A DNA stretch of 64,000 nt from Gammaproteobacteria bacterium (GTDB lineage: Bacteria > Pseudomonadota > Gammaproteobacteria > Pseudomonadales > Pseudohongiellaceae), in assembly GCA_009692305.1 (NCBI GenBank), contig SHZK01000005.1:62001-126000 (forward strand), in the 5' to 3' direction. Positions 53,036-61,496 of this stretch are shown in pieces. The notes under the pieces were generated by a model. That model did no database searches and was not told the origin of the DNA. It worked only from the letters and a program-made list of their open reading frames with translations. How positions within the stretch are numbered: position 1 is the first letter of the stretch; every line of letters begins with the position of its first letter. The translations under genes and the position numbers were made by a program.

Positions 53036-53227
53036 TCAGTGGCGGCTGGAGCGCTTCAAGTGATTGAAATAATACGCAGTGCCAGCGCCACCAACAGCGC
53101 CGACGAGGATAAGCACCAGCAGATTGTCGACGAGAGCGCCGAGTCCTACACCGATGATGATGCCGATGGTAATACACAGTGCATATGTGCCTTGTTTAGC
53201 CTGTTTTTGTTTCAACTTCTTGGACAT
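53036..53227 (-). CDS. Small two-helix membrane protein
   Basis: A 63-residue protein with a basic N-terminus (KKLKQKQAKQG), two glycine-rich membrane helices (ITIGIIIGVGLGALV and LILVGAVGGAGTAYYF), and a basic end (KRSSRH). No family assigned. It lies 29 bases after the cyclophilin gene start on the same strand and 15 bases from the dinG stop. Confidence 0.6.
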   Translation of the reverse strand: MSKKLKQKQAKQGTYALCITIGIIIGVGLGALVDNLLVLILVGAVGGAGTAYYFNHLKRSSRH

Positions 53228-53256
53228 AACATTGCTCCTGCTCTGATTCGCGAGCG

Positions 53257-54120
53257 CTATTTGATATTCGTAACTGAGTAAATTACGCTGCTCTGTATGG
53301 AAAAGCGCAGGGGATCGACTGCCTGCGCCCCAATGGCATCTACCACTTCCATGCCTTCAACTACCCTGCCAATTACGGTGTATTTCCCGGACAACCACTG
53401 GGCATCGGTGAGGCTGATGAAAAACTCCGCACCGTTGGTATTCGGTCCCTGGTTGGCGAGAGCAATCACGCCGCGTGAAATTGGACGCGTGGGTGCAGCG
53501 CTGCGATAGCGAAAGCCCTGGTTTTCATAGGCTGTCTTCACGGTCATGCTCTGCAGTGTGCGCAATACTTCTTCCTGTCGGGCAACCAGTTCGGTGACGC
53601 TATCAATGCCCAAGTTGCGATACAGCGGTCGCAAGATATCCGCATCAAATTCGGCTTTGCTGCCTATATCAAGCAGCGGGTTAAAGGTGCCGTCAGGATT
53701 TATTACATTGGCACGATTCAGGCCCAATGCGTCGGCATTAATTTCATCGGCCAGTGCCGTGCCAGGTGCGCCCAGTGAGTGATAGGCGGGACTGCCGGCC
53801 TGAATAATAAAGCCCAGTATTACCCGGTGAAAACGCATGCCGTCGTAGTAGCGTGGTCGCAAACCGGTATTTGTCATTGCATCCAGAATTTCAATTTCGC
53901 CCGCCGCCAGACTCATGAAATGCTGCACATTGTTTGGCGCCTCCTGGCGCAGCATTTCCAGGAAGATATCTCCACGCGAGGTGCTGATCAGCATTAGAGG
54001 ATTGCCTGGGTCTTCCATCACACTGCGTGCGCTGCTGGCATCGGCCATGGCCAGAAGCGGCGCGCAGCAGCAGGTGAAAAGCAGCAGCATGGAATTCAGT
54101 TTTATCGAAAGGGTCGGCAT
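53257..54120 (-). CDS. Exported cyclophilin-type peptidyl-prolyl isomerase with long insertion
   Basis: A 287-residue periplasmic PPIase. A signal peptide (LLLFTCCCAPLLAMA) precedes the cyclophilin fold, with YYDGMRFHRVILGFIIQAGSP (catalytic Arg) and GPNTNGAEFFISL (substrate pocket). Between them about 85 residues of helical sequence (LRPLYRNLGIDSVTELVARQEEVLRTLQ) replace a loop that is normally short, making the protein longer than PpiA. The start at 54120 is chosen over GTG at 54129. It follows a small hypothetical gene by 12 bases. Confidence 0.85.
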   Translation of the reverse strand: MPTLSIKLNSMLLLFTCCCAPLLAMADASSARSVMEDPGNPLMLISTSRGDIFLEMLRQEAPNNVQHFMSLAAGEIEILDAMTNTGLRPRYYDGMRFHRVILGFIIQAGSPAYHSLGAPGTALADEINADALGLNRANVINPDGTFNPLLDIGSKAEFDADILRPLYRNLGIDSVTELVARQEEVLRTLQSMTVKTAYENQGFRYRSAAPTRPISRGVIALANQGPNTNGAEFFISLTDAQWLSGKYTVIGRVVEGMEVVDAIGAQAVDPLRFSIQSSVIYSVTNIK

Positions 54121-54132
54121 GGCGGTCACCGG

Positions 54133-54432
54133 CTAATGCAGTAATTCATGGTCGGCGGGCAGTTGGCGCGACATCCATAACGCCAGTTTGTGGCGCATGT
54201 TTTGCACGCTTTCATCCTGCGTCGCAAGTGGTTGAATCAACTTGTCTTTCACGAGCAGCAGATAGATGGCGCGGGCCTTGAGATCAGCGTGATCAGTGTT
54301 GTCAAATTGGCCGGCACCGCGTGCCTTAAAATAGCGCTCACCCACACGCAGCGCTTCCTTGAATAATTCACTCTCATGTTTTAGTTTTTTCAAGTTCGGA
54401 AGGCTCTCAGGCTGAGCGCTAAATATCTGCAT
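54133..54432 (-). CDS. Hypothetical protein (99 residues)
   Basis: A soluble, mostly helical 99-residue protein, rich in Lys, Glu, His and Leu (LKKLKHESELFKEALRVGERYFKARG). No domain is recognised. It lies between the MocA-like gene and the cyclophilin gene on the same strand with short gaps (42 and 12 bp), suggesting co-transcription. Coding-like composition and spacing support a real gene. Confidence 0.55.
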   Translation of the reverse strand: MQIFSAQPESLPNLKKLKHESELFKEALRVGERYFKARGAGQFDNTDHADLKARAIYLLLVKDKLIQPLATQDESVQNMRHKLALWMSRQLPADHELLH

Positions 54433-54474
54433 TGATTGTAGGGGTAAACTATCAAGCCATGCAATAAAGCGAAA

Positions 54475-55050
54475 TTATTCCTGCAGCTGATAGCGCGCGA
54501 GGTCTGCCGGTGTGTCGATGTCATTGAGAATGGCTGGATCGTCAATGGCGAGTTCTACCACGGCATCCTGATTCGACTCGGTGATCGCGCGTCCGCCGGT
54601 GTCTCCCTGCAATGCTTGCAGCTGCGCATAAAAATTGCGCCCGAAGCCAACTGGATTACCCGGTCGGGTGTAATAACAAGGTAACACGATGGTAGCGGGA
54701 GAGAGGCGATCTGCGATCAGCCGATAGGTGCTGCTCTCGATAAAAGGCATATCAGCGAGACAGACCAGGCAAGCATCCCAGTCCAGTGCCTTGCTGACAC
54801 CGAAGGCGAGACTGGCACCCATGCCCTCAGCGGCACCAGTGAAAGTCTCGATCGAGGTGTTGTGCAACTGCAATTGGGCAGCGAGTTCGGGGCGCGTAAT
54901 AACCACACTGGGCAGGCCCGCGTAATGTATGTTTGCAAGCGTCTGCTGCACGACGCTCATGCCGTTCGCGAGTTTGGCGTTGAGCTTGACGCTGCCGAAG
55001 CGACTGCTAAAGCCTGCCGCCAAAATAATTGCGCCAACGGTTTTTGTCAT
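54475..55050 (-). CDS. MobA-like nucleotidyltransferase (MocA type)
   Basis: A 191-residue nucleotidyltransferase. The N-terminal loop AIILAAGFSSRFGSVKL is the LAAGxSxRxGxxK signature; CLVCLADMPFIES is the conserved GDxP-like metal site; GNPVGFGRNF follows. It matches the MocA/CTP:molybdopterin cytidylyltransferase group, which makes the cytosine-type molybdenum cofactor used by xanthine dehydrogenase-like enzymes. The xdhC gene at 39409 is its logical partner. A CofC (F420) role is a less likely alternative. Confidence 0.75.
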   Translation of the reverse strand: MTKTVGAIILAAGFSSRFGSVKLNAKLANGMSVVQQTLANIHYAGLPSVVITRPELAAQLQLHNTSIETFTGAAEGMGASLAFGVSKALDWDACLVCLADMPFIESSTYRLIADRLSPATIVLPCYYTRPGNPVGFGRNFYAQLQALQGDTGGRAITESNQDAVVELAIDDPAILNDIDTPADLARYQLQE

Positions 55051-55107
55051 AGATCAAACGTTGTTGCCGCAGGGCGCGGCAACTGTAGCGGTGAGGTGAA
55101 GTTGCGA

Positions 55108-55413
55108 TCAGTGCAGAATCTTGTCGCTCTTGCGATCCATGTCAGTTTCTTGCTGGCTGATCTCGACGACGAAGCTCTCGCGTTTCGAGCTGGTGCCGCC
55201 CAGCTTGTTGCTGACTTTGATCGGTTTGGCAACGGTGGCGTCATGCTGCTCCTGCGCAGCCATCTTCGCCTGCAACTGTTCACTCAGGTGACGGCGCAGG
55301 CGATTGACGACGCTGGTCATGACCTCGATGGTCTGACTCAGCTGGTCGAGTGTGATGAGGGTGCGTTCCGGGTCATTGTCGACTTCTTTGTCTGCAAATT
55401 GGTCGTCACTCAT
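55108..55413 (-). CDS. Hypothetical protein downstream of nrdB
   Basis: A 101-residue charged protein with a helical central part (LSQTIEVMTSVVNRLRRHLSEQLQ) that may form a coiled coil. No family is recognised. It lies 93 bp after nrdB and 57 bp before the MocA-like gene, on the same strand. The acidic start and amphipathic helix suggest a small cytoplasmic oligomer. Confidence 0.55.
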   Translation of the reverse strand: MSDDQFADKEVDNDPERTLITLDQLSQTIEVMTSVVNRLRRHLSEQLQAKMAAQEQHDATVAKPIKVSNKLGGTSSKRESFVVEISQQETDMDRKSDKILH

Positions 55414-55506
55414 GCACAGGCTCCTTTGCTATTGCTCGTCGTAAGCGTATTCATTGCTACTTTGGACTGACTCGTGCGAGCTGATCCAGAGATTATTTCA
55501 GGACTC

Positions 55507-56835
55507 TTAGTCCCAGGTAAGTGCCCCACCGGTTTGATATTCGATGACGCGGGTTTCAAAAAAATTCTTTTCCTTGCGCAAATCCATAATTTCGGACATC
55601 CAGGGGAAGGGGTTGGCAACGCCCTTGAATTGTTCCTTCAAACCAATCTGCACGAGGCGGCGATTGGCAATGAACTGCAGGTATTCTTCCATCATGGCCG
55701 CATTCATTCCCAGCACACCCCGTGGCATGGTGTCGCGTGCGTATTCAATTTCCAGCTGGGTTGCCTGCAAGATCATTTGCGTGGCATGTTCCTTCATCGT
55801 ATCAGTCCACAGATTCGGGTTTTCCAGTTTGATCTGATTGATCATGTCGATGCCGAAGTTCAAATGCATGGACTCGTCACGCAGGATGTACTGGAACTGC
55901 TCTGAGGTGCCGGTCATTTTATTGCGTCGACCCATAGAGAGAATCTGGGTGAATCCACAATAGAAGAAGATGCCTTCGAGACAGCAATAAAATGCAATCA
56001 GGTTTTTCAACAAGGCCTGATCACTCTCGATAGTGCCGGTGTGGAACGTGGGGTCGCTCAGCTCCTGCGTGTATTTCAGGCCCCAGGAGGCTTTCTTCGC
56101 CACTGAGGGCACTTCGTGATACATGTTGAATATCTCGCCTTCGTCCATTGCCAAAGACTCGATGCAATACTGGTAGGCGTGGGTGTGGATCGCTTCCTCA
56201 AATGCCTGCCTGAGAATGTACTGGCGACATTCCGGATTGGTGATCAGGCGATAAATCGCGAGTACCAGGTTGTTGGCCACGAGTGAATCGGCGGTGGCGA
56301 AGAAGCCGAGATTGCGCTTCACGATCAACCGCTCGTCCGCAGTCAAGCCATTCGGATTTTTCCACAGGGCGATGTCTGCATTCATGTTCACTTCTTGCGG
56401 CATCCAGTGATTGGCACAGCCATCCAGATATTTTTGCCAGGCCCAATCATATTTGAAAGGCACCAGCTGGTTGAGGTCGGCGCGACAATTGATCATGCGT
56501 TTGTCATCGACAGCAACGCGAGCGGCGGCGCCTTCGAGCTCTTCCAGTCCGACTTTGACTTCCAGCTTTTCCAGTGACTTGATGGCTTTCTCCAGAGGGT
56601 TCGCATTCACCGCCTCATCTTCCGCTACCAGATTGGAGGCGTAGCGATTCGGTGCTACGGCGGCAATGGCATCCGCCACCGGTGTGGGCAGCTTTGCTTC
56701 ATGCGGCACTGCCGGCATCGCTGCCTCTGCAGCAGTATTGGCAGCCGCGGCAATAACGGCCGCAGCTTTTGCCGCCGCTGGCTTGGCAAGGGGCGCGAGA
56801 GCTTCCTCCCGATCGAACTCATCCCATGACAGCAT
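55507..56835 (-). CDS. nrdB: Ribonucleotide reductase class I, beta subunit
   Basis: A 442-residue R2 protein holding the diiron-tyrosyl cofactor. After an Ala/Pro-rich N-terminal extension of about 100 residues (as in Pseudomonas NrdB), ligands occur in NADIALW (Asp), [12 protein letters not shown] (Glu, His and the radical Tyr four residues after His), and the later Glu and His segments around [14 protein letters not shown]. The protein opens with [11 protein letters not shown], which is typical of Pseudomonas-like R2. It is 96 bp downstream of nrdA, in the same unit. Confidence 0.93.
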   Translation of the reverse strand: MLSWDEFDREEALAPLAKPAAAKAAAVIAAAANTAAEAAMPAVPHEAKLPTPVADAIAAVAPNRYASNLVAEDEAVNANPLEKAIKSLEKLEVKVGLEELEGAAARVAVDDKRMINCRADLNQLVPFKYDWAWQKYLDGCANHWMPQEVNMNADIALWKNPNGLTADERLIVKRNLGFFATADSLVANNLVLAIYRLITNPECRQYILRQAFEEAIHTHAYQYCIESLAMDEGEIFNMYHEVPSVAKKASWGLKYTQELSDPTFHTGTIESDQALLKNLIAFYCCLEGIFFYCGFTQILSMGRRNKMTGTSEQFQYILRDESMHLNFGIDMINQIKLENPNLWTDTMKEHATQMILQATQLEIEYARDTMPRGVLGMNAAMMEEYLQFIANRRLVQIGLKEQFKGVANPFPWMSEIMDLRKEKNFFETRVIEYQTGGALTWD

Positions 56836-56931
56836 AGTGAAACCCCTTTATTCTCTGTATGTATTCGTGTTAATTAATCGTATGAACTGCTTATTTCATT
56901 GCACTCGTGTTGCGGTGCAACTTGCCAGCAC

Positions 56932-59781
56932 TTACTGGCAAGCTTCGCAATCAGGATTGTCAATAGAGCAGGCCTGCGGCACTGCCGCTGCTTCGCTCGA
57001 TACCTTGTTCAGGCTGTTATCGGATACCGTAGACTTCTCCGTTGTGGTAGCCGCTAGTGCACGCAAGTAATAAGTAGTCTTGAGTCCGCGCAGCCAGGCC
57101 ATACGATAAGTGATATCCAGTTTCTTGCCGTTAGCCCCGGCCACATACAGGTTCAGGGATTGGGCCTGGTCGATCCATTTCTGGCGACGGCTTGCGGCAT
57201 CGACCAGCCAGCGTGGTTCTACTTCGAACGCGGTGGCATAGATCAGCTTGATCTCGGCCGGCACTCGATCGATCTTCTGCACGCTGCCTTCGTAATATTT
57301 CAGATCGTTGACCATGACGCTGTCCCACAGGTTCAGCTGCTTCAGGTCATTGACGAGGTACGGGTTCACGACCGTGAACTCGCCGGACAGGTTGGATTTC
57401 ACGAACAGGTTCTGGTAAGTCGGCTCGATGGATTGAGAGACGCCAGTGATATTTGCGATGGTCGCTGTGGGCGCAATGGCGAGCACATTGGAATTGCGCA
57501 TGCCGGTCTGCTTGATGCGCTGCCGCAGGCTTTCCCAGTCCAGTCGCTGTTCCAGGTTTACGTCCAGATAATCGGCGCCGCGTTCTTCCTGCAACAACTT
57601 CAGGGAGTCGATGGGGAGAATGCCGCGATCCCACAGTGAGCCGTCGTAGGATTGATAACGACCGCGTTCTTCCGCCAGTTCGGTAGATGCATGAATGGCA
57701 TGATAACTGACCACTTCCATGGAGACGTCGGCAAACTCCACGGCCGCATCAGAGCTGTAGGGAATACGCAGTTTATACAGCGCGTCCTGAAAGCCCATGA
57801 TGCCCATGCCGATAGGGCGATGTTTCAGGTTGGAGCGCTCGGCTTGTTCGACCGAGTAGTAGTTAATGTCGATGACATTATCCAGCATGCGCACGGCAGT
57901 CTTGATCGAGCGCTGCAGTTTGGCGTGATCCAGGCCATTCCCATCGACGTGATTCACGAGATTGATCGAACCAAGATTACATACTGCGATCTCATCCTTG
58001 CTGGTGTTCAGCGTGATCTCGGTGCACAGGTTGGAAGAGTGAATCGTGCCCACATGTTGCTGCGGCGAGCGCACATTGCACGAGTCCTTGAACGTCATCC
58101 ACGGATGCCCGGTCTCGAACAGCATGGAGATCATCTTGCGCCATAACTGACTGGCCTTGATCGTCTTGTACACTTCGATCTGTCCGGCCTGTGCCTTGCG
58201 CTCGTACTCTTCGTAGGCTTTCTCGAAGGCTCTGCCGTGCAGGTCATGCAGATCGCGTACATTGTTCGGCGAGAACAGGGTCCAGTCCTGGTCGTTGAAG
58301 ACGCGCTTCATGAACAGGTCTGGAATCCAGTTCGCCGTGTTCATGTCGTGGGCGCGGCGGCGATCGTCGCCAGTGTTCTTTCTCAGCTCCAGGAATTCTT
58401 CAATATCCAGATGCCAGGTTTCCAAATAGGAACACACGGCACCTTTGCGCTTGCCGCCCTGATTAACGGCGACCGCGGTGTCATTCACAACTTTCAGGAA
58501 AGGTACGACGCCCTGCGACTTGCCATTGGTGCCCTTGATGTGGGCACCGAGGGCGCGCACTGGTGTCCAGTCGTTACCCAGACCGCCGGCCCACTTGGAT
58601 AGCATCGCGTTGTCGCGAATTGCGGAGTAAATGCCGTACAGATCATCGGGCACAGTCGTGAGGAAACAGGAAGACAACTGCGGACGCAAGGTGCCGGAGT
58701 TGAACAGTTGCGGTGTTGAAACCATGTAATCAAAACTGGAGATCAAATTGTAGAATTCGATCGCCCGTTGTTCCCGGTTCTCTTCGTTGGACGCGAGACC
58801 CATGGCAACTCGCATGAAGAACACCTGTGGCAATTCGAAGCGGATGCCGTTGCTGTGAATGAAGTAACGGTCGTACAGGGTTTGCAGGCCCAGATAGGTG
58901 AACTGCTGGTCGCGGTCTGCTTGCAGCGCTTCACTGAGTACGGCCAGGTCATACTCGAGCAGATGTGGAGACAGCAGTTCCAGTTCGACCCCTTTCTCGA
59001 TATATGGTCTCAGGGTGGTGGCGTAACGGTAGTGCATCTCTGACTGCGTGGCGGCATCAGTAATGCCGAGGAAGCTGAGCGCTTCCGAGCGCACGGTGTC
59101 CATCAACAGGCGAGCGGTGACGTAGGAATAGTTCGGATCTTTTTCCACCATCGTGCGCGCAGTCATAACCATGGAAGTACGCACGTCTTCCAGTTTGACG
59201 CCCGGGTAGAGGTTCTTCAGGGTCTCGCTGTAGATCTGGTCGGCTGACACATCGCTGAGGCCTTCGCAGGCTTCATCGATGACCGTGCGCAGACGGATAG
59301 TATCCAGCGGTCCCTGCGTACCATTGGGATAGGTCACTGTTATGGCGGATTGGGCAGGTTTATCGGCTGCTTTCTTCTGCTCGCGCAGGCGCGCGTGTTC
59401 GGCGCGGTAGATAACGTAGCTGCGCGCGATCTTGTGTTCGCCGGAGCGCATTAGCGCCAATTCCACCTGATCCTGAATGTCCTCGATATGAATAGTGCCG
59501 CCAGAAGGCATGCGGCGGCGGAAGATCTCACTGATTTGCACTGACAGTTGCTTTACCGACTCGTGAATCCGCGTCGAGGCAGCCGCGTTGCCACCTTCTA
59601 CGGCGAGGTAAGCTTTAGTAATGGCGACGGCGATCTTGGATTCATCGTAAGAGACCACAGCGCCGTTGCGCTTGATGACTCGTAATTGTCCAGGAGCGGT
59701 AGCGGTCACAGAGACGCCGTCGTCACGGCGTGGGGCAGGTGCTGTGCGAGAGTCACCTGAGGATTGGACGTCAGTTTGCAT
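56932..59781 (-). CDS. nrdA: Ribonucleotide reductase class I, alpha subunit with two ATP cones
   Basis: A 949-residue R1 protein reducing ribonucleoside diphosphates. The first ATP cone (about residues 33-135, VIKRNGAVVSYDESK) carries the allosteric activity site and a second cone follows (about 147-245). Active-site residues are in LSSCFLTTV, NLCTEITLNT and AVCNLGSINL, the Tyr pair in TTYYLRALAAT, and the C-terminal redox pair in CEAC. It is preceded by a 646-base leader with NrdR-like boxes. It is first in the unit with nrdB. Confidence 0.94.
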   Translation of the reverse strand: MQTDVQSSGDSRTAPAPRRDDGVSVTATAPGQLRVIKRNGAVVSYDESKIAVAITKAYLAVEGGNAAASTRIHESVKQLSVQISEIFRRRMPSGGTIHIEDIQDQVELALMRSGEHKIARSYVIYRAEHARLREQKKAADKPAQSAITVTYPNGTQGPLDTIRLRTVIDEACEGLSDVSADQIYSETLKNLYPGVKLEDVRTSMVMTARTMVEKDPNYSYVTARLLMDTVRSEALSFLGITDAATQSEMHYRYATTLRPYIEKGVELELLSPHLLEYDLAVLSEALQADRDQQFTYLGLQTLYDRYFIHSNGIRFELPQVFFMRVAMGLASNEENREQRAIEFYNLISSFDYMVSTPQLFNSGTLRPQLSSCFLTTVPDDLYGIYSAIRDNAMLSKWAGGLGNDWTPVRALGAHIKGTNGKSQGVVPFLKVVNDTAVAVNQGGKRKGAVCSYLETWHLDIEEFLELRKNTGDDRRRAHDMNTANWIPDLFMKRVFNDQDWTLFSPNNVRDLHDLHGRAFEKAYEEYERKAQAGQIEVYKTIKASQLWRKMISMLFETGHPWMTFKDSCNVRSPQQHVGTIHSSNLCTEITLNTSKDEIAVCNLGSINLVNHVDGNGLDHAKLQRSIKTAVRMLDNVIDINYYSVEQAERSNLKHRPIGMGIMGFQDALYKLRIPYSSDAAVEFADVSMEVVSYHAIHASTELAEERGRYQSYDGSLWDRGILPIDSLKLLQEERGADYLDVNLEQRLDWESLRQRIKQTGMRNSNVLAIAPTATIANITGVSQSIEPTYQNLFVKSNLSGEFTVVNPYLVNDLKQLNLWDSVMVNDLKYYEGSVQKIDRVPAEIKLIYATAFEVEPRWLVDAASRRQKWIDQAQSLNLYVAGANGKKLDITYRMAWLRGLKTTYYLRALAATTTEKSTVSDNSLNKVSSEAAAVPQACSIDNPDCEACQ

Positions 59782-59922
59782 GATTTGCTCCGAATTTTTG
59801 TATTCACATTCTTGTGTATGTTTTTATGTCTGCCGGGGCAGGACAACGAGGCTCGTCCTGCTTTGAATGTGTTGCCCGTGTTCCCCGGGTTGGACATCCA
59901 AATGGCAGGCAGCGAAAGCCAT

Positions 59923-59938
59923 ATACTATATATTGTGT
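59923..59938. promoter_or_regulatory. NrdR box upstream of nrdA
   Basis: ATACTATATATTGTGT matches the NrdR consensus (ACACWATATWTWGTGT) at nearly all positions and lies about 140 bases before the nrdA start. NrdR represses ribonucleotide reductase genes when ATP/dATP levels are high. A related site is at 60395-60410 (ATACTACATATAGTGG) and a weaker one at 60157-60172. Confidence 0.65.
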
Positions 59939-60290
59939 TTTTGCGGCTGGACTTTAATTGTTTTTACAAAGTTTTTAACAATTTTTCAGGAATTGTGTGA
60001 TTCCGTGAAACTAACCCCAGAAATCAGGTGCATCCACCTGGTTTTACTCAAGCGCTTTTCTTATTAGTTGAGCGGGGAGCTTGCCCCGATCACTTAAATT
60101 TGTACGAATTTCGTGCTAAACCCGGTTCAGAGAAGCTCTCGACGTACGCCCTTCATATACAACATATAGACATGTCACAAAGTACCGCCACAAGATAAAG
60201 CGCTTAAGGGGTTATTGCAAGAGGTATTTGTGTGTGTATTGTGTGCACAAGATGTGCATAGATTAAGATCAGGTCGCGGAAAATCTGTTT

Positions 60291-60341
60291 GCGGCCAGAG
60301 GCTTGCCGAAGAGGGTGCACTCGCACCTGGATTGTGGCCGC
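60291..60341. ncRNA. Nested inverted repeats in the nrdA leader (possible structured RNA)
   Basis: An outer 7-bp stem (GCGGCCA at 60291-60297 with TGGCCGC at 60335-60341) encloses an inner 5-bp stem (GGTGC at 60314-60318 with GCACC at 60323-60327, loop ACTC). It lies between argF and nrdA. No known riboswitch class was recognised, and both stems may be chance. The rest of 59782-60427 holds the NrdR-like boxes and no supported gene. Confidence 0.35.
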
Positions 60342-60427
60342 GAACTGGGCCCTGCTGGTCTGCTAGCGGGCGAAAAACAGCAGGAAAACGGCCAATACTA
60401 CATATAGTGGTTGCTAAAACCGGAAAA

Positions 60428-61324
60428 TTACTGGGATAGCAGAAATTCCAGCAAGGCTTTCTGTGAATGCATGCGATTCTCGGCTTCGTCCCAGATCACG
60501 GCATCGGTTGCCTCCAGCAGTTCCGCGCTGACTTCCTCGCCGCGATGGGCAGGTAGGCAGTGCATGAACAGCGCATCTGATTTGGCGCGTGCCATCAAGG
60601 CTGCATTTACCTGATAGGACTTGAACTGGGTCAGGCGTTCGGCCTGTTCATGTTCCTGCCCCATGGAGGCGAACACATCGGTGACCACCAGATCAGCATC
60701 CTTAACCGCCAGCTGCGGGTCGCGCAACAATTGCACGCGATCCTGGTTGCTGGCGAGCAGGGCGGCATCGGGTTCGAATCCGACCGGGCAGGCAATGCGC
60801 AGTTCAAAATCGAAGGCGCGAGCGGCATTGATGTAGGACTGGCACATATTATTGCCATCCCCGATCCAGGCTACAGTCTTGCCGGTAAGCGACCCCCGGT
60901 GTTCCATGTAAGTTTGTACATCCGCCAGTAACTGGCAGGGATGAAAGCTGTCACTGAGAGCGTTAATCACTGGTACCCGCGAGTGTTCGGCAAAGCGTTC
61001 GATGCGGCTGTGCTCAAAGGTGCGAATGGCAACACAGTCCACGATGCGCGAGAGCACCCGTGCGCTATCTGCAATGGGTTCACCGCGACCGAGCTGGGTG
61101 TCAGCGTTGGCCAGGAAGATTGAAGCGCCACCCATTTGGGTCATGGCAACTTCGAAGGCGACGCGCGTGCGCGTGGAGGCTTTATCAAAGATCAGGCCCA
61201 GCGTGCGGCGCTCCATAGTGAGCGCTAGCGCCGGATCGCGCTTCAAGGCCATCGCCCGTTGCACGATTCCCAGCAACTCGGCGCTGCTCACATCCAGCAA
61301 AGTTAAAAAATGGCGTACGCTCAT
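60428..61324 (-). CDS. argF: Ornithine carbamoyltransferase
   Basis: A 298-residue enzyme making citrulline from ornithine and carbamoyl phosphate (arginine synthesis). Motifs: [16 protein letters not shown] (carbamoyl-phosphate loop), [29 protein letters not shown] and [14 protein letters not shown] stem-loop with a T-run stands just before the start. No other arg gene is adjacent. It is divergent from the hyuB gene. Confidence 0.95.
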   Translation of the reverse strand: MSVRHFLTLLDVSSAELLGIVQRAMALKRDPALALTMERRTLGLIFDKASTRTRVAFEVAMTQMGGASIFLANADTQLGRGEPIADSARVLSRIVDCVAIRTFEHSRIERFAEHSRVPVINALSDSFHPCQLLADVQTYMEHRGSLTGKTVAWIGDGNNMCQSYINAARAFDFELRIACPVGFEPDAALLASNQDRVQLLRDPQLAVKDADLVVTDVFASMGQEHEQAERLTQFKSYQVNAALMARAKSDALFMHCLPAHRGEEVSAELLEATDAVIWDEAENRMHSQKALLEFLLSQ

Positions 61325-61335
61325 ACCAGTATTCC

Positions 61336-61362
61336 AAATAAAAAGGGTAGCTCGCGCTACCC
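61336..61362 (-). terminator. Intrinsic terminator-like hairpin in the argF leader
   Basis: GGGTAGC and GCTACCC (61345-61362, four-base loop) form a perfect 7-bp stem on the minus strand, followed by TTTTTATTT. It is complete and of classical form, but stands only a dozen bases before the argF ATG (61324), with no minus-strand gene upstream in view. It may be an attenuator or the terminator of a lost gene. Confidence 0.7.
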
Positions 61363-61496
61363 ATCAGAAGGTGGCTATTCTAGACAAAATTGCGGGTCGG
61401 GGCAAACCGCCTGGCAGCGCTAGGTGCCGCCAGACGCGGGAGCAACGCCATTGTGCTGCTGCCCCGCATTCGCTAGGCTCAGACCATGGAGCTCTT

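Noticed and set aside
53024..53037. 14-bp perfect palindrome after dinG
   Set aside because: Short, partly overlapping the end of the convergent gene, without a T-run; could be chance or a weak terminator.
59782..60427. Cobalamin riboswitch upstream of nrdA
   Set aside because: No B12-box-like sequence was found, and the enzyme is the iron-dependent class I type.
60215..60439. 74-codon plus-strand frame in the nrdA leader
   Set aside because: Overlaps the argF end, has poor protein-like composition and no ribosome site.
60765..60785. GGTTCGAATCC, resembling a tRNA T-loop
   Set aside because: It lies inside the intact argF coding frame and no acceptor, D or anticodon arms surround it.
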